Assembly (NCBI GenBank): GCA_948099385.1
Contig: CANUEZ040000168.1
Coordinates: 6,987,501 to 7,051,500, forward strand
Direction of reading: 5' to 3'
Length of the DNA stretch: 64,000 nucleotides
Source: Fasciola hepatica
Lineage: Eukaryota > Platyhelminthes > Trematoda > Plagiorchiida > Fasciolidae
Shown: positions 33,250-44,430 of the stretch, piece by piece
How positions within the stretch are numbered: position 1 is the first letter of the stretch
Layout: the number at the start of each line of letters is the position of its first letter
Notes under the pieces: model-generated
Database searches by the model: none
The model's input: the letters and a program-made list of their open reading frames with translations, nothing else
Told to the model about the DNA's origin: nothing
Made by a program: the position numbers and the translations under genes

Positions 33250-34030
33250 TTTCAGTTGTGTTAGGGGTTTCTTAACTCTAATCTTGGGTCGACGTTTTGA
33301 GTAACAGGCATGAGAAAAGTATTGGAGAAAAATCTCTAGAATTAGTATAATGTTTTGGGATGATTTGCCGCTAACTAACCAACTAAGTTCCTAGAAACTT
33401 ATATAACTAGCCAGCGATAACGAAGAAAGTCCGGTGGAAGCGTAGCGCACCAATTGGCGTTAAGTCTTTTACACAACTAGGTTTTTATTTCGGGTAATGA
33501 GGTGATATATATATACTAAGATGGACACATTTATAAGTCTAAACAGTGGGATAAGCAAAAAAGAAAAGCAGACAACCTGAATTTCTTGTCGGGGTGACCT
33601 GCATGACCTGCACGAAATAAACATATATACAGTTCATGCTTATATAGAGACCTGAATAATATTCTGTTGCGAATACACAAACCAGAGTAAGATAATAAGT
33701 CGAATCGGATTCGCCACTGGTTAAGTTCAGTCCGGCACGAACTATCTCGTGAACTGCCACGCGGTCTAAACTTTTGGAGTGCTCCATTCTGTCGTCGTTT
33801 TTTCGCCCTGGAAGTGAAGCGCCAAGGCCATTTACCAGAAGCTACTTTTTGCTGCACTCTCTAGGGCTCGCCTTTTATTGAAGGATTGCATTGCTCCGGA
33901 AAATTCATTTTCGGTAAAAAGCTGCACTTCTGATGGTGCCTTCAGTTAAAAGCTTGGTAATTGTGTTTATTCATACTATTACCATTGCTGCCTAACAACT
34001 CTGGTATACTGTGAAAATGTTATGCAATGT
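33250..34030. other. No recognisable gene; possible 5' sequence of LINE 'b'
   Basis: Contains overlapping frames at 33,531-33,857 on the minus strand without motifs, and a short TATATATATA run near 33,508. It may be untranslated 5' sequence of element b. Confidence 0.4.
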
Positions 34031-34031
34031 G

Positions 34032-34445
34032 ATATAATAATAGTTTATTTCGGAGACGTCCGAAGTGTGCCTTACCCAAGATCAAAATTTTACAAGCTAC
34101 ATAACCGATTGAAAAAATTCATGAAAAATTTATAAATACGTGACACAAAGGGGGGAGGAAAGGAATGGGAGAGATGTAAGGGGGATTTAAAAGTATGCAC
34201 ACTAGGGAGTAATGTAGGGAGTTTATGTGAACCCGGAGATGGATTCAAATATGGGCTTGGTGAATTTGAGGGTCGAGGTCAGATGGAACAGTTGGCTGAT
34301 CCAATTTGGGGAGAACTAAACCTGAGAGTTTTACAGGAGGAGGACTAAAAATCGGCATGAGAAACTACCGTTACGAGGAACGAAGAAAAAAGGAAGAAAG
34401 AAGAGAAGAAAAGAACAAAAAATCGAGTTGTATAGCGGGGGACTA
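34032..34445 (-). mobile_element. AAT-tailed dispersed family g, copy 1, left part
   Basis: Starts with a short AAT run, TTTAT, then a perfect 6-bp stem with GACG loop (34,049-34,064) and a degraded CATGATCA-like motif. It resembles the start of the 57,764 copy (TTTATTTCGG, then a TTTGAGGGTCGAGGTCAG segment against TTTGAAGGTCAGG). It ends at the GACTA target duplication of the BEL/Pao element, and its continuation is at 41,193. Confidence 0.6.
34441..34445. repeat. Target site duplication GACTA (left copy)
   Basis: GACTA directly before the left LTR (TG at 34,446). The same bases follow the right LTR at 41,193-41,197. Confidence 0.85.
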
Positions 34446-34821
34446 TGTAGCACATTTTTGAGCGATGCGTAGCCAAATTCGCAACGGATCTCGAAATCAA
34501 AATGCGGTTATCCGCGATATTCTACGATACTAGATTATTACATGAACAATGACACAAAAAATATACAAACCTCAATAATACGATCACAGGGACTCAACAA
34601 CGAGAAACCGAATAGCAGCGTGCGAGCAAGGAGCACTTGCATCACGCAGGTCCAGAACAAGGATATGACAAAGTAGCGCTCTGGGCGCGAACAAACAACA
34701 ATTGGTCCATACAAACAAACAGTTCGTAAAGACACGTCAATAGTGCAGGTAAGTGAGTGACGTTAAGAAAAACACTGAATCGCAAAGGTTTTAGGGGGAT
34801 TTTCCACGACCGGTCTTTACG
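34446..34821 (-). repeat. 3' LTR of the older BEL/Pao element
   Basis: Begins TG and aligns without gaps to 40,817-41,192 (offset 6,371). The last dinucleotide is CG here and CA in the other copy. A 160-bp stretch covering GACTCAACAACGAG to GTGAGTGACGTTAAG is nearly identical in both. Confidence 0.88.
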
Positions 34822-35080
34822 CCGCTCACCAAAATCCTCCCGAATCCCTAGCAGGATCAAAGGTTTGGTATAAAGGTACTGATTCTTCCCACCTACCGAG
34901 GCTCTGCTGTCAGTGCGCGCGCCTAATGCTTGTCGTCAACGTTCTACTCATGGTCGCACCTAATCCGTTGGCCACATAGACGCGAGGCTATTCTACATCT
35001 TCCACGAGAACAACTGACCGAAGGCGGGCATGAATGGGGCACATAGATGCTGTCCTTGGAAGGACCGTCCTGCCCTGGCC

Positions 35081-35420
35081 GTATGTGCTTGCGTGAATGT
35101 GTGTGTATGATGTAATCGTCGCTACCTGCACATATGCAAAAGACATTTCAGTAACGTCAACAAAAACGAATTGCGAACACCGTCACATGTTTGATAGGAG
35201 TTGCGGGATATAGCGTGCATCGGGTATGTGCGTGTGTATGGATGTATAATGGAATCACAAGTATCACCACGCATCAGGGAAGGGCTTTCAGCAAAGTCAG
35301 CAAAAGACTGTGAGCACTGTAACGTGTTTGACGGGGACTGCGAGGCATAAACGAGTAAAATGTAGGCATGTGTGCGTGATCTAAGCTCCGCTACTTCTAC
35401 AGGCAATGTCGTATCGTGTG
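35081..35420. repeat. Imperfect ~140-bp tandem repeat (about 2.4 units) in the 3' untranslated region
   Basis: Units begin at 35,081 (GTATGTGCTTGCG), 35,224 (GTATGTGCGTGTG) and 35,362 (GTAGGCATGTGTGCG). Within units, AGACATTTCAGTAACGTCA matches AGGGCTTTCAGCAAAGTCA, and CATGTTTGATAGGAGTTGCG matches CGTGTTTGACGGGGACTGCG. It lies between the pol 3' end and the 3' LTR. Confidence 0.65.
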
Positions 35421-35555
35421 ATAAACTAAGATTTAGACAACTAACTGCATAGTAAATCGTGAAAACCGTATGAAATTAAGCAAAAATATACCTCAAAGAC
35501 GGTGTGGAGGGTTGGGTCCTACAGGAGAATGCATGAGGAATAAATGAATTCAGCT

Positions 35556-36713
35556 TCATCTGGTATCAGCAGACATGGATATAGCCTGGTCTGCAGCGTC
35601 GACCTCGCCCACGTCACTGCCACCTTCAAGCAGACATATCTTACGGATATCTCGCAATACTTCTCTTCTGTTCGTTCTCACCACCACCGTGCGCACGAGG
35701 TCATCGACTTCTGTACGGCATTCCTTGATCACTCCAACCGGCCAATCGTCTTTATGTAAAAGGGTCTTCACGAGCATGACCACATCGCCACGTCTGAACG
35801 ACCTCTGTTTGGCGATCCACTTTTGCCGAAGCTGCATTGCCGGTAGGTACTCCCTCTTCCATCGTTTCCAGAAAGCTTGTGCCAGGTGGTTCATTTGTTT
35901 CCATCCAACGATATATCTTCAACGCAGGGTTTTCGGTGTGGTTGCTCCTAGGTTTGACCGCAACAATAAAGGGTGGTTGAAAGTGAAAGCCGTTTTGCCT
36001 TCCGGGTCTGGGATGATCAGCACCAGGAGTCTGTCGTTCAGTATGCGTTCTACTTCTATTAGTAAAGTAGTCAGCGTCTCATCATAGAGGGTTCGTTGTG
36101 AGGTCAAGGCGGTGAGTATTGTCCTAGTCGATCATATCAGCGTTTCCCAAAAGCCACCACGATGAATGGCATAAGGTGAGTTGAAGTGCCATTCTATCCC
36201 CTTGGCTACGGTCTTGTTTTGTATTTTGGCGTGGTCCAGGCGGTTCCACCATTTCTCTAACCCCTTATGAGCCCCGACGAAGTTTGAGTCATTGTCTGAG
36301 TATACATTCTTGGGAACGCCTTGCCTCACGATGAACCACTGAAAGGCCATTAAAAGTGAATCGGTGATAATATTATGCGCTACTTCAAGACAAACTGCTC
36401 TGGATTATAAACATGTTATCAGGCAGCCATACCTCCTTTGGGGGCTCCTTTGCTGTCGTATAAGTTGCGGGCCAAAGCAGTCGACGCCAGTTTTCACGAA
36501 CGGGCACCATCTCGGTTTAACTCCTACGGCTGGAAGGGGGCCATCATTTGTTGGCCTGCTACCGCTCTCCGGCGACAACAAGTATTGAACCTGACTATGA
36601 CTCGCTTGACCGTCGCTGGTCCCTTCGTCACCCAAAGTTGTCGACGTATATTGTTCAATAAGTGACTCAAACCTGCTTGTCTCTCTTCCCGATGTTCTTG
36701 GTCTATCAGGCAT
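35556..36713 (-). pseudogene. BEL/Pao integrase core and C-terminal domain remnant
   Basis: The core begins in frame 36,713-36,405 with VKTGVDCFGP (first catalytic D). It continues at 36,350-36,132 with VYSDNDSNFVG (second D) and AIHRGGFWE (E), the D,D(35)E layout of BEL/Pao and retroviral-type integrases. Frame 36,107-35,919 holds VERILNDRLL, which matches the usual 'E.ilN.RPL' segment. Frame 35,894-35,556 is the DUF5641-like tail (WKRWKREYLPAMQLRQKW, RRGDVVML, PVGVIKECR). Integrase would join the cDNA ends to host DNA. Three or four frame changes break it, but the catalytic residues I can see are unmutated. Confidence 0.85.
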
Positions 36714-37820
36714 CTTGTTATGTGGCGGTCATCAGGGATTATTATGGGGTGTTTTCTTTCGTACTCCAGATTTGAATTCGTCGGCAGCCCTCCAACTCTC
36801 AGTAATCCGTTGGTTTGCATGGGGTTTAGACTTTGGATACCGCTGAGCAACAGCCTGCTTCCTTTGGTGTTATTATCTACCCTGGCTAGCTCGCGGGTCT
36901 CGAACGGGAAAGCGTCTAGTTGCAGTAGGCGCAGAACGTCGAGTTCGGCTTGACTCCGCTCGCCCGGTAGTATCGTCCCCACATTCAATGTGTTTTGTGG
37001 CATTGCGCCTTTCATAATCAATAAGAGTACTTTGTATCGTGTCCGCCAGACCATGACTCTTAATATTTTTGTCCAGTTGAGAAATTGGCACAGTTTGTCT
37101 ATTAGTCTTACGCTTCCCGTGAAGTATGAAGCCGGTATCAGTCTTTTAGTCCCGATATCGTCATCATCAACCTTAGGTACCATAGCGTTGGCCACATCTC
37201 TTTAGCTACAGTTAGAAAGTCCAGTCCCATTGTCCACATCCGCAACCTCTCTAGTGTTTTCAGGCCCCTTGGGCAGAAGTCGGCCGGGTTACTGGCGGAC
37301 TGTACAAAATGCCACTGATCGGTTTAAGTCGACTCGTGAATTATAGTGAGTCCGTTGACCACGAAATTGTTAAAACGAGTGGTAATGTTGTTATGTAATG
37401 AAGTAGCTCGGCTGAGTCCGTCCAAAAGTTTATCCGATCGAAGCATCTCCTAATCAGCGTCGCGGCTTTCACGGCCAGTACCACTGCAATCAGTTTCAGC
37501 CTCGGAATGGACACCGTCTTCAGTGGAGCCACTCTCACCTTTGCGAACAGTGTCTGGCTGCGCCGCCCACCATTTGCGTCTACCCAGCAGCCGTAAGCAA
37601 CTATCCCGTAGCCTACTTCTGATGAATCGGAAAATAAGTGGAGTTGAGCGTCTTTTGTGCACTTGTTTCCTGTTAAGCATTTTGTATTTTGATCTCACCA
37701 AGTTGCTCCAGGCTGTGCAGCCAGTCGCGCCGTCTTTTGTCGTCGCCATCCTGGAGAGGTTCGTCCCAACCAGTCCCTTTTTGGCACAGCCATTGCAGCA
37801 AGCACTTTCCCGGTAAAAAT
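36524..37820 (-). pseudogene. BEL/Pao RNase H region and integrase zinc-binding remnant
   Basis: Downstream of RT, frames at 37,749-37,450 and 37,538-37,341 give a region with SIPRLKLIAVVLAVKAA and INFWTDSAELLHYI, the peptidase A17/RNase H-like area of BEL/Pao pol, where 'SIPRLELcAA.L...l' and 'WTDS..vL.WI' are typical. Frame 37,195-36,524 continues with SARLIDKLCQFLNW-type sequence (the 'S....L.r...w' linker) and, near 36,730-36,600, an HH-CC-like zinc segment ending FNTCCRRR. At least two stops or shifts separate the pieces. Confidence 0.75.
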
Positions 37821-39430
37821 CATGGCGAAACGAAACCTAGGTGGTCATAGAGGCTTGAGACTGATGATAGGATTCCTCTCCGTGTGATTGGTCCTTTAGG
37901 TAGGTCCAGAATGAATATGAATCCATCACCTTCGGGTTTCCATTGAACTTCAAGCGTGTGTTCCGTTTGTGAAGAGGATCCCAAAAGCTCTCTCGTGCAC
38001 TCTATTTTCTCAGACTTCGGGATAACAATGAGCACCCCCCGTCTGTTTGAAGTACATTTAGTGAGGTTGAACCCCCCGGCTTTCAGAGTGGCGATCACTT
38101 CGGTCATACGAAGAATGGCTGTATTTGAGTCATCAAAGGAGCACAGAGAATCGTCCACGTAGAAGTGGTCCATTGCTCTTCCTAGCAAACTGCTGGTGAC
38201 GCCGAAATGCTTGGGGGTTTTTCGGAGGGCAAAATTAGTACAGAAGGGGGACAAAACCGTCCCAAAAGGATGCACGATCAGCCTGTACTCGCCAAGGGCT
38301 CAATTTGCGTCGTTTTCAGGCCACCGGAGGAGACGAAAGGTGTCCCTATCTTTAACGGGCGTCTTCACTTGTGGAAACATTTCACGTAAGACCGCAAAGA
38401 CGGCTACTTTTCCTAGCCAAAAACGACATAAAACCTCGACAAGTGGTGTTGTTTAGTCTGGACCCTGTAGCATATGGTCGTAGAGTGGTACACCCTGACA
38501 TTTCGCGGCACAGTCGAAAACCACACTGACCTTCCCCGGTTTTGTTGGGTTCACGACCGGGTGATGGGGTAAGTACCACCTCAAATTTGCGCCGATTACC
38601 GCTGTATCCACTCTTTCTATATAACCCAAGTCTATGTTATGTTGCATGGCTCGCGTGTATTCTATCCTTAATTGTGGTTCCCGAATTAGCCCGGTTTTGA
38701 GGAAGCGTAATCATTTCAGAGCCATTTCTCGGCTGTTTGGCATAGGTTTCATTTTGGGTCTCCACGGGACAGGAACCTCGAAACGATCTATTACATACTT
38801 AGCGTTCTCGGCTACCATTTTCAAAGCCGCCTTATCGTCTCGTGATGGGGCATCTTTGTCAATGGCCAGGTCGGAAAATTCGGCGTTATACAGCTGTTGG
38901 AATGCCTGTCCAATGTTCGCCGTTTGCACCGAAGTGCAGTTGACTTGGATTAGTTTGCCGCATCTTCCGTCTGTACTACCATATGAAGTCCAGCCAAATA
39001 TAGTGCGAACTGCATAAGGTGCTTTGCGGCTTCCTATTCTTTGATCCAGGACCCAATGCGCCTCCGGTACATCACAACCGATCAGCAAACCAATTTCGTT
39101 ATTCTGCCACTCCTCGATCGTAACCCCGTCGAGATGCGGCCACTGAGTCAGAATCGATTGCACGGACTGAGGTGCTCTCATCGGCAAATCCTTCATGGTG
39201 AACGCTTCTAGAGTTTCTGCTCTATCGTTGCTGACAAAGGAAGCGAGTAGTAGGTGCAGTTTGGTCGACTGGATGACTTTGGTGCCACTCACTGTGCTCA
39301 CTGCTAATGAAGACTGATTCCCTTTAATCCCACGTCTGGCTGCGAACTCCTTCCTTGCTAGCGTGGTATCCGAGCCACTATCTGCGAAGGCCAACGCTTT
39401 GACCACCACAGTTGGGGTCGTTACTCCCAA
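37820..39430 (-). pseudogene. BEL/Pao protease and reverse transcriptase remnant
   Basis: Frame 39,430-38,711 (239 codons) starts with a protease bearing AFADSGSDTTLARKEF (D-S-G near 39,380), then SILTQWPHLDGV, IGLLIGCDVPEAHWVLDQR and FGWTSYG, the conserved protease-RT linker. RT follows: frame 38,647-38,382 with DLGYIERVD, HPVVNPTKPGKVSVVFDCAAK; then, after a break, frame 38,275-37,820 with FVLSPFCTNFALRKT-like sequence and DHFYVDDSL (YVDD at 38,150-38,161, intact). It converts element RNA to DNA in active relatives. Two to three frame changes occur between 38,711 and 38,275. Confidence 0.88.
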
Positions 39431-39479
39431 GGCAACTACGCATTTTACGTACCGGTTTACTGGCAGACCGCGATGTTGA

Positions 39480-40751
39480 ACAGGTCACACTTGGCTTGGT
39501 ACTCGCCTCGGGTAAATTACTCTCGCCTGGTGCAGCAGTCGATGGTTTTTGCCCGTGCAGCCCTCGTAATCATATCGACTCCTTGTCCTACAAGCCGCCG
39601 CCCGGTGCGTGGTGTTGAGACAAATAAAACATGCTCCTGCCATCTTCGCCATTCCTCACCGTTCGTCTATTGTGGCGTTGCCGAACTTGGGGCATTCTGG
39701 CAGGCCATGGATAGTACTACAGGATCTGAAATTGGGTTGCGCAGTAGCATCGCGTGAAATGGCATGTGTATTGGTCCAAGGCTTGTATTTTGAATGATCC
39801 TGTGCAGGGGTTTGAGCCTGGCTAGAGCTGGGCTTGCTTGCCCGGTTGCTGTCCCGGATGAGTCGGCCGAACCTGCTGTCATCTATCTTCGTTTACCTGT
39901 CCAAGTATCCGGTCAGGTCTTTGAAGTTAGCCTCCCTTCCGCTTCGGCTTGTCCGTTCTGCTTCTTCCGCCCACCGACCCTATAGTTCGGGAGAAAGGTG
40001 ACGGACTATGTTTTCCAAAGTGTGCATGGCGTCTAGGTCAGCCCTGTAACCTAAATGGTCGAGGGCTATTGAGCAGTTCTGCATCTTAATCACCAGGTCG
40101 GCCATTGTGTGGACGTCGCCCTTGGTTCTCTTTGCCTCTACCATCACGCCTTCTATTAGGTTACGGGCTACTTTGAACGGTTGGCCAAACAAGTCCCTTA
40201 GAATCTTCCTTGCTCAGGTGTAGCCTTGCTGTGGGTCGAGCATGGTACACTCGTCGATAGCTTTTCTTGCTCGGCCTCGGCAGTAGTGAGTCAGGTAGAG
40301 AATCATTTGCCCGAGGTCGGTTACCTTATTTTCAACGAACGTCTCGAACTGCTTGACAAACTTGCAGTGTTGTTCAGCTCGCCTTTCGAAAACCGCCAGT
40401 TCCACTCTTGCCAAATCGATCGATGGTGTTTTATGGTCGGTGACCGGCTTGGGATTCCCTCTTGTTGCACCCTGATCTATCGGAAGTGTCGTAGTCGCTA
40501 GTCTCGTGCTCACGCTCTTTCTGTATACACTTCTTCTCTGCTTCATGCGCCTGTAGTCTAGCCGATACCAACTGTTGTTCTAGGTCTGGTATTCTCAGCC
40601 CACATAGATCAACATCCTTACGATCCAAACTGCCCTCATTTGCACATGAACTAGCACTGACAGGACTAGGCGATCTAACATTAACTAAAGAATAAAATGT
40701 ACCCAAAACCTCCTCAGAGACTAGCCGTATTATTTCCTGTCCGGCTTCCAA
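39480..40751 (-). pseudogene. BEL/Pao gag remnant
   Basis: Gag begins near 40,751 with MEAGQEIIRLVSEEVLG, a basic and Glu-rich linker (LEQQLVSARLQAHEAEKK, possible coiled coil). Frames 40,546-40,214 and 40,192-39,980 follow with QMILYLTHYCRGRARKAID and MLDPQQGY, GQPFKVARNLIEGV and MQNCSIALDHLGYRADLD, characteristic DUF1759-like Gag segments that parallel the young element. A zinc knuckle reads on the minus strand at about 39,700-39,560 (CFICLNTTHRAAAC). At least three frames are needed. It lacks the octapeptide array found in the young element. Confidence 0.8.
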
Positions 40752-40816
40752 TATTTTCGATCATTTTCTCGGCATTTTGCGTGTTTTTCCTCGTTCCAAA
40801 TTGATCTATTGAGTAT

Positions 40817-41192
40817 CGTAACGAACGTTTGAGCAATGCGTAGCCAAATTTGCAACGGATCCAGAAATCAAAAAACGATTGTCCGCGATATTCTACGATA
40901 CTAGATTATTGAATGAACAATGACACCAAAAAGATACAAACCTCAATAATACGGTCACAGGGACTCAACAACGAGAAACCGAATAGCAGCGTGCGAGCAA
41001 GGAGCACTTGCATCACGCAGGTCCAGAACAAGGATATGACAAAGTAGCGCTCTGGGCGCGAACAAACAACAATTGGTCCATACAAACAAACAGTTCGTAA
41101 AGACACGTCAATAGTGCAGGTAAGTGAGTGACGTTAAGAAAAACACTGAATCGCAAAGGTTTTAGGGGGATTTTCCACTACCGGTCGTTACA
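40817..41192 (-). repeat. 5' LTR of the older BEL/Pao element
   Basis: Direct copy of 34,446-34,821. The outer end CA at 41,191-41,192 is followed by GACTA. The inner end has CG where the other copy has TG. About 15 nt inside the element, TGGAACGAGG on the minus strand could be a displaced primer-binding site, but I cannot assign a tRNA. Confidence 0.88.
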
Positions 41193-43350
41193 GACTAGGT
41201 AGCCATGAACTATGCGTTATTGCAATTAGCGGACGGTGTCAACTTGAAAGCAGAGAGCTGACAGTGGAAGACGTAAAGAGTGAGTCAGATGGCGCCAATG
41301 CCGCGGAAGGATCGAGATACGGTAAATGTGGGGCAAAGTTATGGACAAAATGGACGCACACCATGAGGAGCGGTGGCATGGTAGCGAAAGAACTGGCCGG
41401 TGATGAACTGAAGGATGCAGAGAAAACATGTGGATACAAAAATATATATAGGTATATATATATCGGGGCAGGAGCAAATAGCAGTGAAGAGACGGAACAC
41501 TGAGGTAGCAGTGGTTGGACGAGTCAGGTAGGGTTGGGTCAAATGGTGCAGAACTAATTTGGATAAGCCCCCGATGCATTTACTTATGACGCGTGAACAT
41601 GGGAGATCAGCAGCAAAGGGTTACCAACTTTGGAAGCCCAGAAAAGATGGTTATGAGCAGAAGTTTATAAACAAGGGAATATGAATAAAAGCATCAACGA
41701 AGACAGATAAGAGTGAATTTAACAGTCTGATTATGGCAGGTGTGGCATGTAGTGACGGTCGAACATGGGTGAAGCGGTAATAAATGGAAGTACATTCTGC
41801 AAGAAGATGGCCGTGAAAATGGCTGGAGGAAGCATGGTGAATTGGAGTACGGGGTGGTTGGAGAGGTGCAAAAGATCCCTGGGGAAGGGTAACTAAGAGG
41901 TTGGGAGAACTGTTGTGCGAAGATGCATCAGTTGTAACAGCGAATAACATGGAAGAGAAATAAGGAAGTGGAGGATCAAAAAGATCAGTTAATGGCAGGC
42001 CACATGGTTTGAAACTGTAGGTGAGAACGATGACGTTACCATGACATTACGCTGAGTGGAACTAGGAAAAGCAGGGCAGCCTGAAAGGCACGATTAAAAT
42101 GCCTGTTGTGAGCAATACACGGAGCAGATGAGAGTGTTGACCAAAGAAAACCAGGTAAGAGATGATGAATCAGATCTTTCCACTGCAGACGACACAGGAT
42201 GAAGACCGAAAATAGAAAAAAGATCCGGAGGGAAAGGCCTGTGATGGAACAAAAATGCAAGGAAAATGGTTGTGCGTCGGAGGAGGGAAACTGAAACTGA
42301 CGAATTGCCTGATTACAGGCCATTGCACGAGTGGATTGGGCCAGAAGTTGCTGATCGGTTCACTGAGTAAGAGGAAGATCCCCGGAAGAATTACGAATTC
42401 AGACGTGAAAAGTATGGAGGTGGTAAAAAGTTAAATTTGGTTGTAAAATAATGCAAAGGCTGAAAAGGCGAGTCCTTATATGGTGATAAGTAATGGTTAC
42501 GGATGTGTCTGGTGCGTAATGGTGAGGGGTTTATTATGGACAGAAGAGGATATCGCATAATGGTAGCTATTAAGGTACGCGATCAATGAGCTTTATAAGC
42601 ATACAGAGGTACCAATTGAATACTGATTAGGAGCCGACAGGGGCGAAATGGGTGGAAAGGAAAATGTTTCGGGCTTGGGCAGAGTAAAATGGTTGTCATT
42701 GTGAAGCACAATAGGAACAAAAACAGAACGGATGGGTGTGTATACACAGGTAGAACGACACGGAAGGGAAGTGATAAGAGTGCTGACGAGAACGATAGAT
42801 GAGCTAAACGTGGCGGAAGAATAGTAGGAGCATGCGATGCGCAACGGACAGTGATAAATGCGATAGAGCGAGGAGAGTTGGAGCGTGCAATCCGCAACCG
42901 GTGCTAGTGGGTGAGGCTGACCGTGCGCTGAACACCCAACCTGAAATACACTTTGTAAAGTGAAATCAGGAGGTGTGATCCACCAGCCCGGTTTCGCTCG
43001 CACTTCTTTGCAGGCGGCCTGCAATCCCGATATGGGCCGGCCACAGCGGGGAATCTGACGGCGCCCCGCATCGTTGCGATTGGCGTGAGCGTTCATTGAT
43101 TGTTATACGGAGGGCTGAGCAACTACGATGAGGGTATGTGGTCCAGGACCAACTGGACAAGTTGTGTGAACCTGGATAACAGAGCCAACGGGAACAGCGA
43201 TCGACAGACGGCCATACAGCATTATCATCCAGGTGCACCCGCTAGAAAGGTGGTCAGTGTAGTGCCCGAGGTGGCTGACTGGCATTGAGAATCACCGGAA
43301 AGGGGAGTGAGATAGAGGAACGCAGTCTGGGCACAGCCCAGCTGAGGATC
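41193..43350 (-). mobile_element. AAT-tailed dispersed family g, copy 1, right part
   Basis: Continues the repeat cut at 34,445. Together the two parts are about 2.6 kb. The TGGACGCACACCA segment at 41,353 recurs at 57,948 in copy 2, and the right end carries the shared block 42,830-43,350. The plus strand is notably purine-rich. No recognisable domain is present, although several minus-strand frames of 80-170 codons are rich in H, S, L and Y as expected from that base bias. A TA microsatellite lies at 41,441-41,464. Confidence 0.55.
42830..43350 (-). repeat. Block copy 2 of family g (right-end segment)
   Basis: Core GGTGTGATCCACCAGCC at 42,972-42,988. Full-length similarity to 18,757-19,290: both contain GGTCCAGGA/GATCCAGGA, TTATCATCCAGGTGCACC/TTATCCAGGTGCCTC and GAGATAGAGGAACGCAGTC/GAGATAGAGAAACGCAGTC. 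It probably forms the 5' region of family g on the minus strand. Confidence 0.7.
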
Positions 43351-43589
43351 AACGGTTAACGGAAAGAAAAACAAAAGTGAGACACGGGCTCATCGATGCA
43401 GCGGATCCCTGAGAAAGATTGAGGCCATGGAACGTGAGACTTAAAAAGGAAACGCATAAATAGGGGCTAAAACATTAACTGGGGATGTTATTGTCCCACC
43501 TAGAATGGTTATTCAGGAGAATAAAAGACTAAATTCTACATGAAACTACGGAAGAAACTTGGCTGGGGTATAGGGTGGGGGCAGAATTG

Positions 43590-43725
43590 GTGACGTCATA
43601 ACTGTGCGTTGAGTCCAGTTAGTGAGCCACGATAAGTGAGAGAAACGAAACTAGATTTTTAAGTTCAGAATTGCAGAGGTGGTGATGGAAGTATATGTGG
43701 TGGGACCTGGTGTGGAAAAGAGGCA
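43590..43725. repeat. 136-bp direct repeat, copy 1
   Basis: Identical to 44,131-44,266 at all but three positions by eye (CATA/CGTA, TTCAGAA/TTCAAAA, TATATG/TATACG). The preceding 150 bp is also related but much more diverged. Confidence 0.9.
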
Positions 43726-44130
43726 AAGCAAGCAAAATATATCAAGGAGTTTCGAGCTAATGCCCATTCTGTTGTTATGGAGTGGGAGGTGGAAGAGAAG
43801 GTGATAAATTGAAGGAGCGAGACGTACTCGGGTCGGTAAACAAATGAGGATTCATGCAAAAGAACCAGATTAACGAAAAAGAGTACCATAGAGAATGGCG
43901 GGGTAGATGGGCCTCAATATTGGTCCATTAGTAGATGGACTAAGGCAAAGCTCCGTCTATGACACGTGAGACCGAAAAAGGAACCCTGAACTATGGATAA
44001 CTGAGAGCCGTAAGATTCGTTAACGAGGTTGGGATTTGATCTGGAGAAATTAGTCAGCAGAAGAGAACAAGTAAATTCTGCATGAATTTATTGAAAAAGC
44101 TTAGCTGAGGGATATGGTGGGGACAGAATG

Positions 44131-44266
44131 GTGACGTCGTAACTGTGCGTTGAGTCCAGTTAGTGAGCCACGATAAGTGAGAGAAACGAAACTAGATTTT
44201 TAAGTTCAAAATTGCAGAGGTGGTGATGGAAGTATACGTGGTGGGACCTGGTGTGGAAAAGAGGCA
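44131..44266. repeat. 136-bp direct repeat, copy 2
   Basis: Second copy, offset 541 bases from the first. It is followed by unrelated sequence and then a TA-rich microsatellite. Confidence 0.9.
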
Positions 44267-44339
44267 TTGTGGGCTAAGAGATATCGAAAGACGTTGGGTT
44301 ACTTACCACGCTTGTGTAATTAATTAAAGGACAGTAATG

Positions 44340-44430
44340 AATATATATATACATATACATATACAAATACACATATATATATATTTGTATATATATAAGT
44401 AAAATTTTACATATATATATATGTATATAA
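44340..44430. repeat. TA/CATA microsatellite able to fold on itself
   Basis: Alternating AT with CATA interruptions, then GTAAAATTTTAC, an inverted repeat, then the mirror ACATATATATATATATGTATA. The two arms can pair into a long hairpin. Confidence 0.85.

Larger units (their letters stand above)
27850..33250 (-). mobile_element. CR1/Jockey-like LINE 'b', near full length, decayed
   Basis: Minus-strand element with the same order as element a: ORF1 modules (33,233-31,962), a linker (31,552-30,903), endonuclease (about 30,620-29,950) and RT (29,743-27,910). Its RT is open for 369 codons, the best preserved LINE RT here. A frame change at a seven-G run then cuts it from the catalytic block. Family membership with element a is supported by both ORF1 modules and the LRSNFFINKYVSLWNKLP-type C-terminus. 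Confidence 0.8.
34446..41192 (-). mobile_element. Full-length but decayed BEL/Pao LTR retrotransposon
   Basis: A 6,747-bp minus-strand element bounded by 376-bp LTRs and a GACTA target duplication. All BEL/Pao parts are present in order from right to left: gag with zinc knuckle, retropepsin, RT with an intact YVDD, RNase H region, integrase with zinc-binding and D,D,E segments, and a C-terminal DUF5641-like domain. The coding region is cut into about ten frames. The LTRs differ at about twenty positions by eye, concentrated in the first 110 bases, so it is clearly older than the element at 4,801. Confidence 0.9.

Noticed and set aside
35575..36087. 170-codon plus-strand frame
   Set aside because: It is antisense to the BEL/Pao integrase and C-terminal domain, which have clear catalytic blocks.
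44340..44430. Functional cruciform or replication origin
   Set aside because: The TA-rich hairpin is a common microsatellite outcome; nothing else nearby supports an origin.
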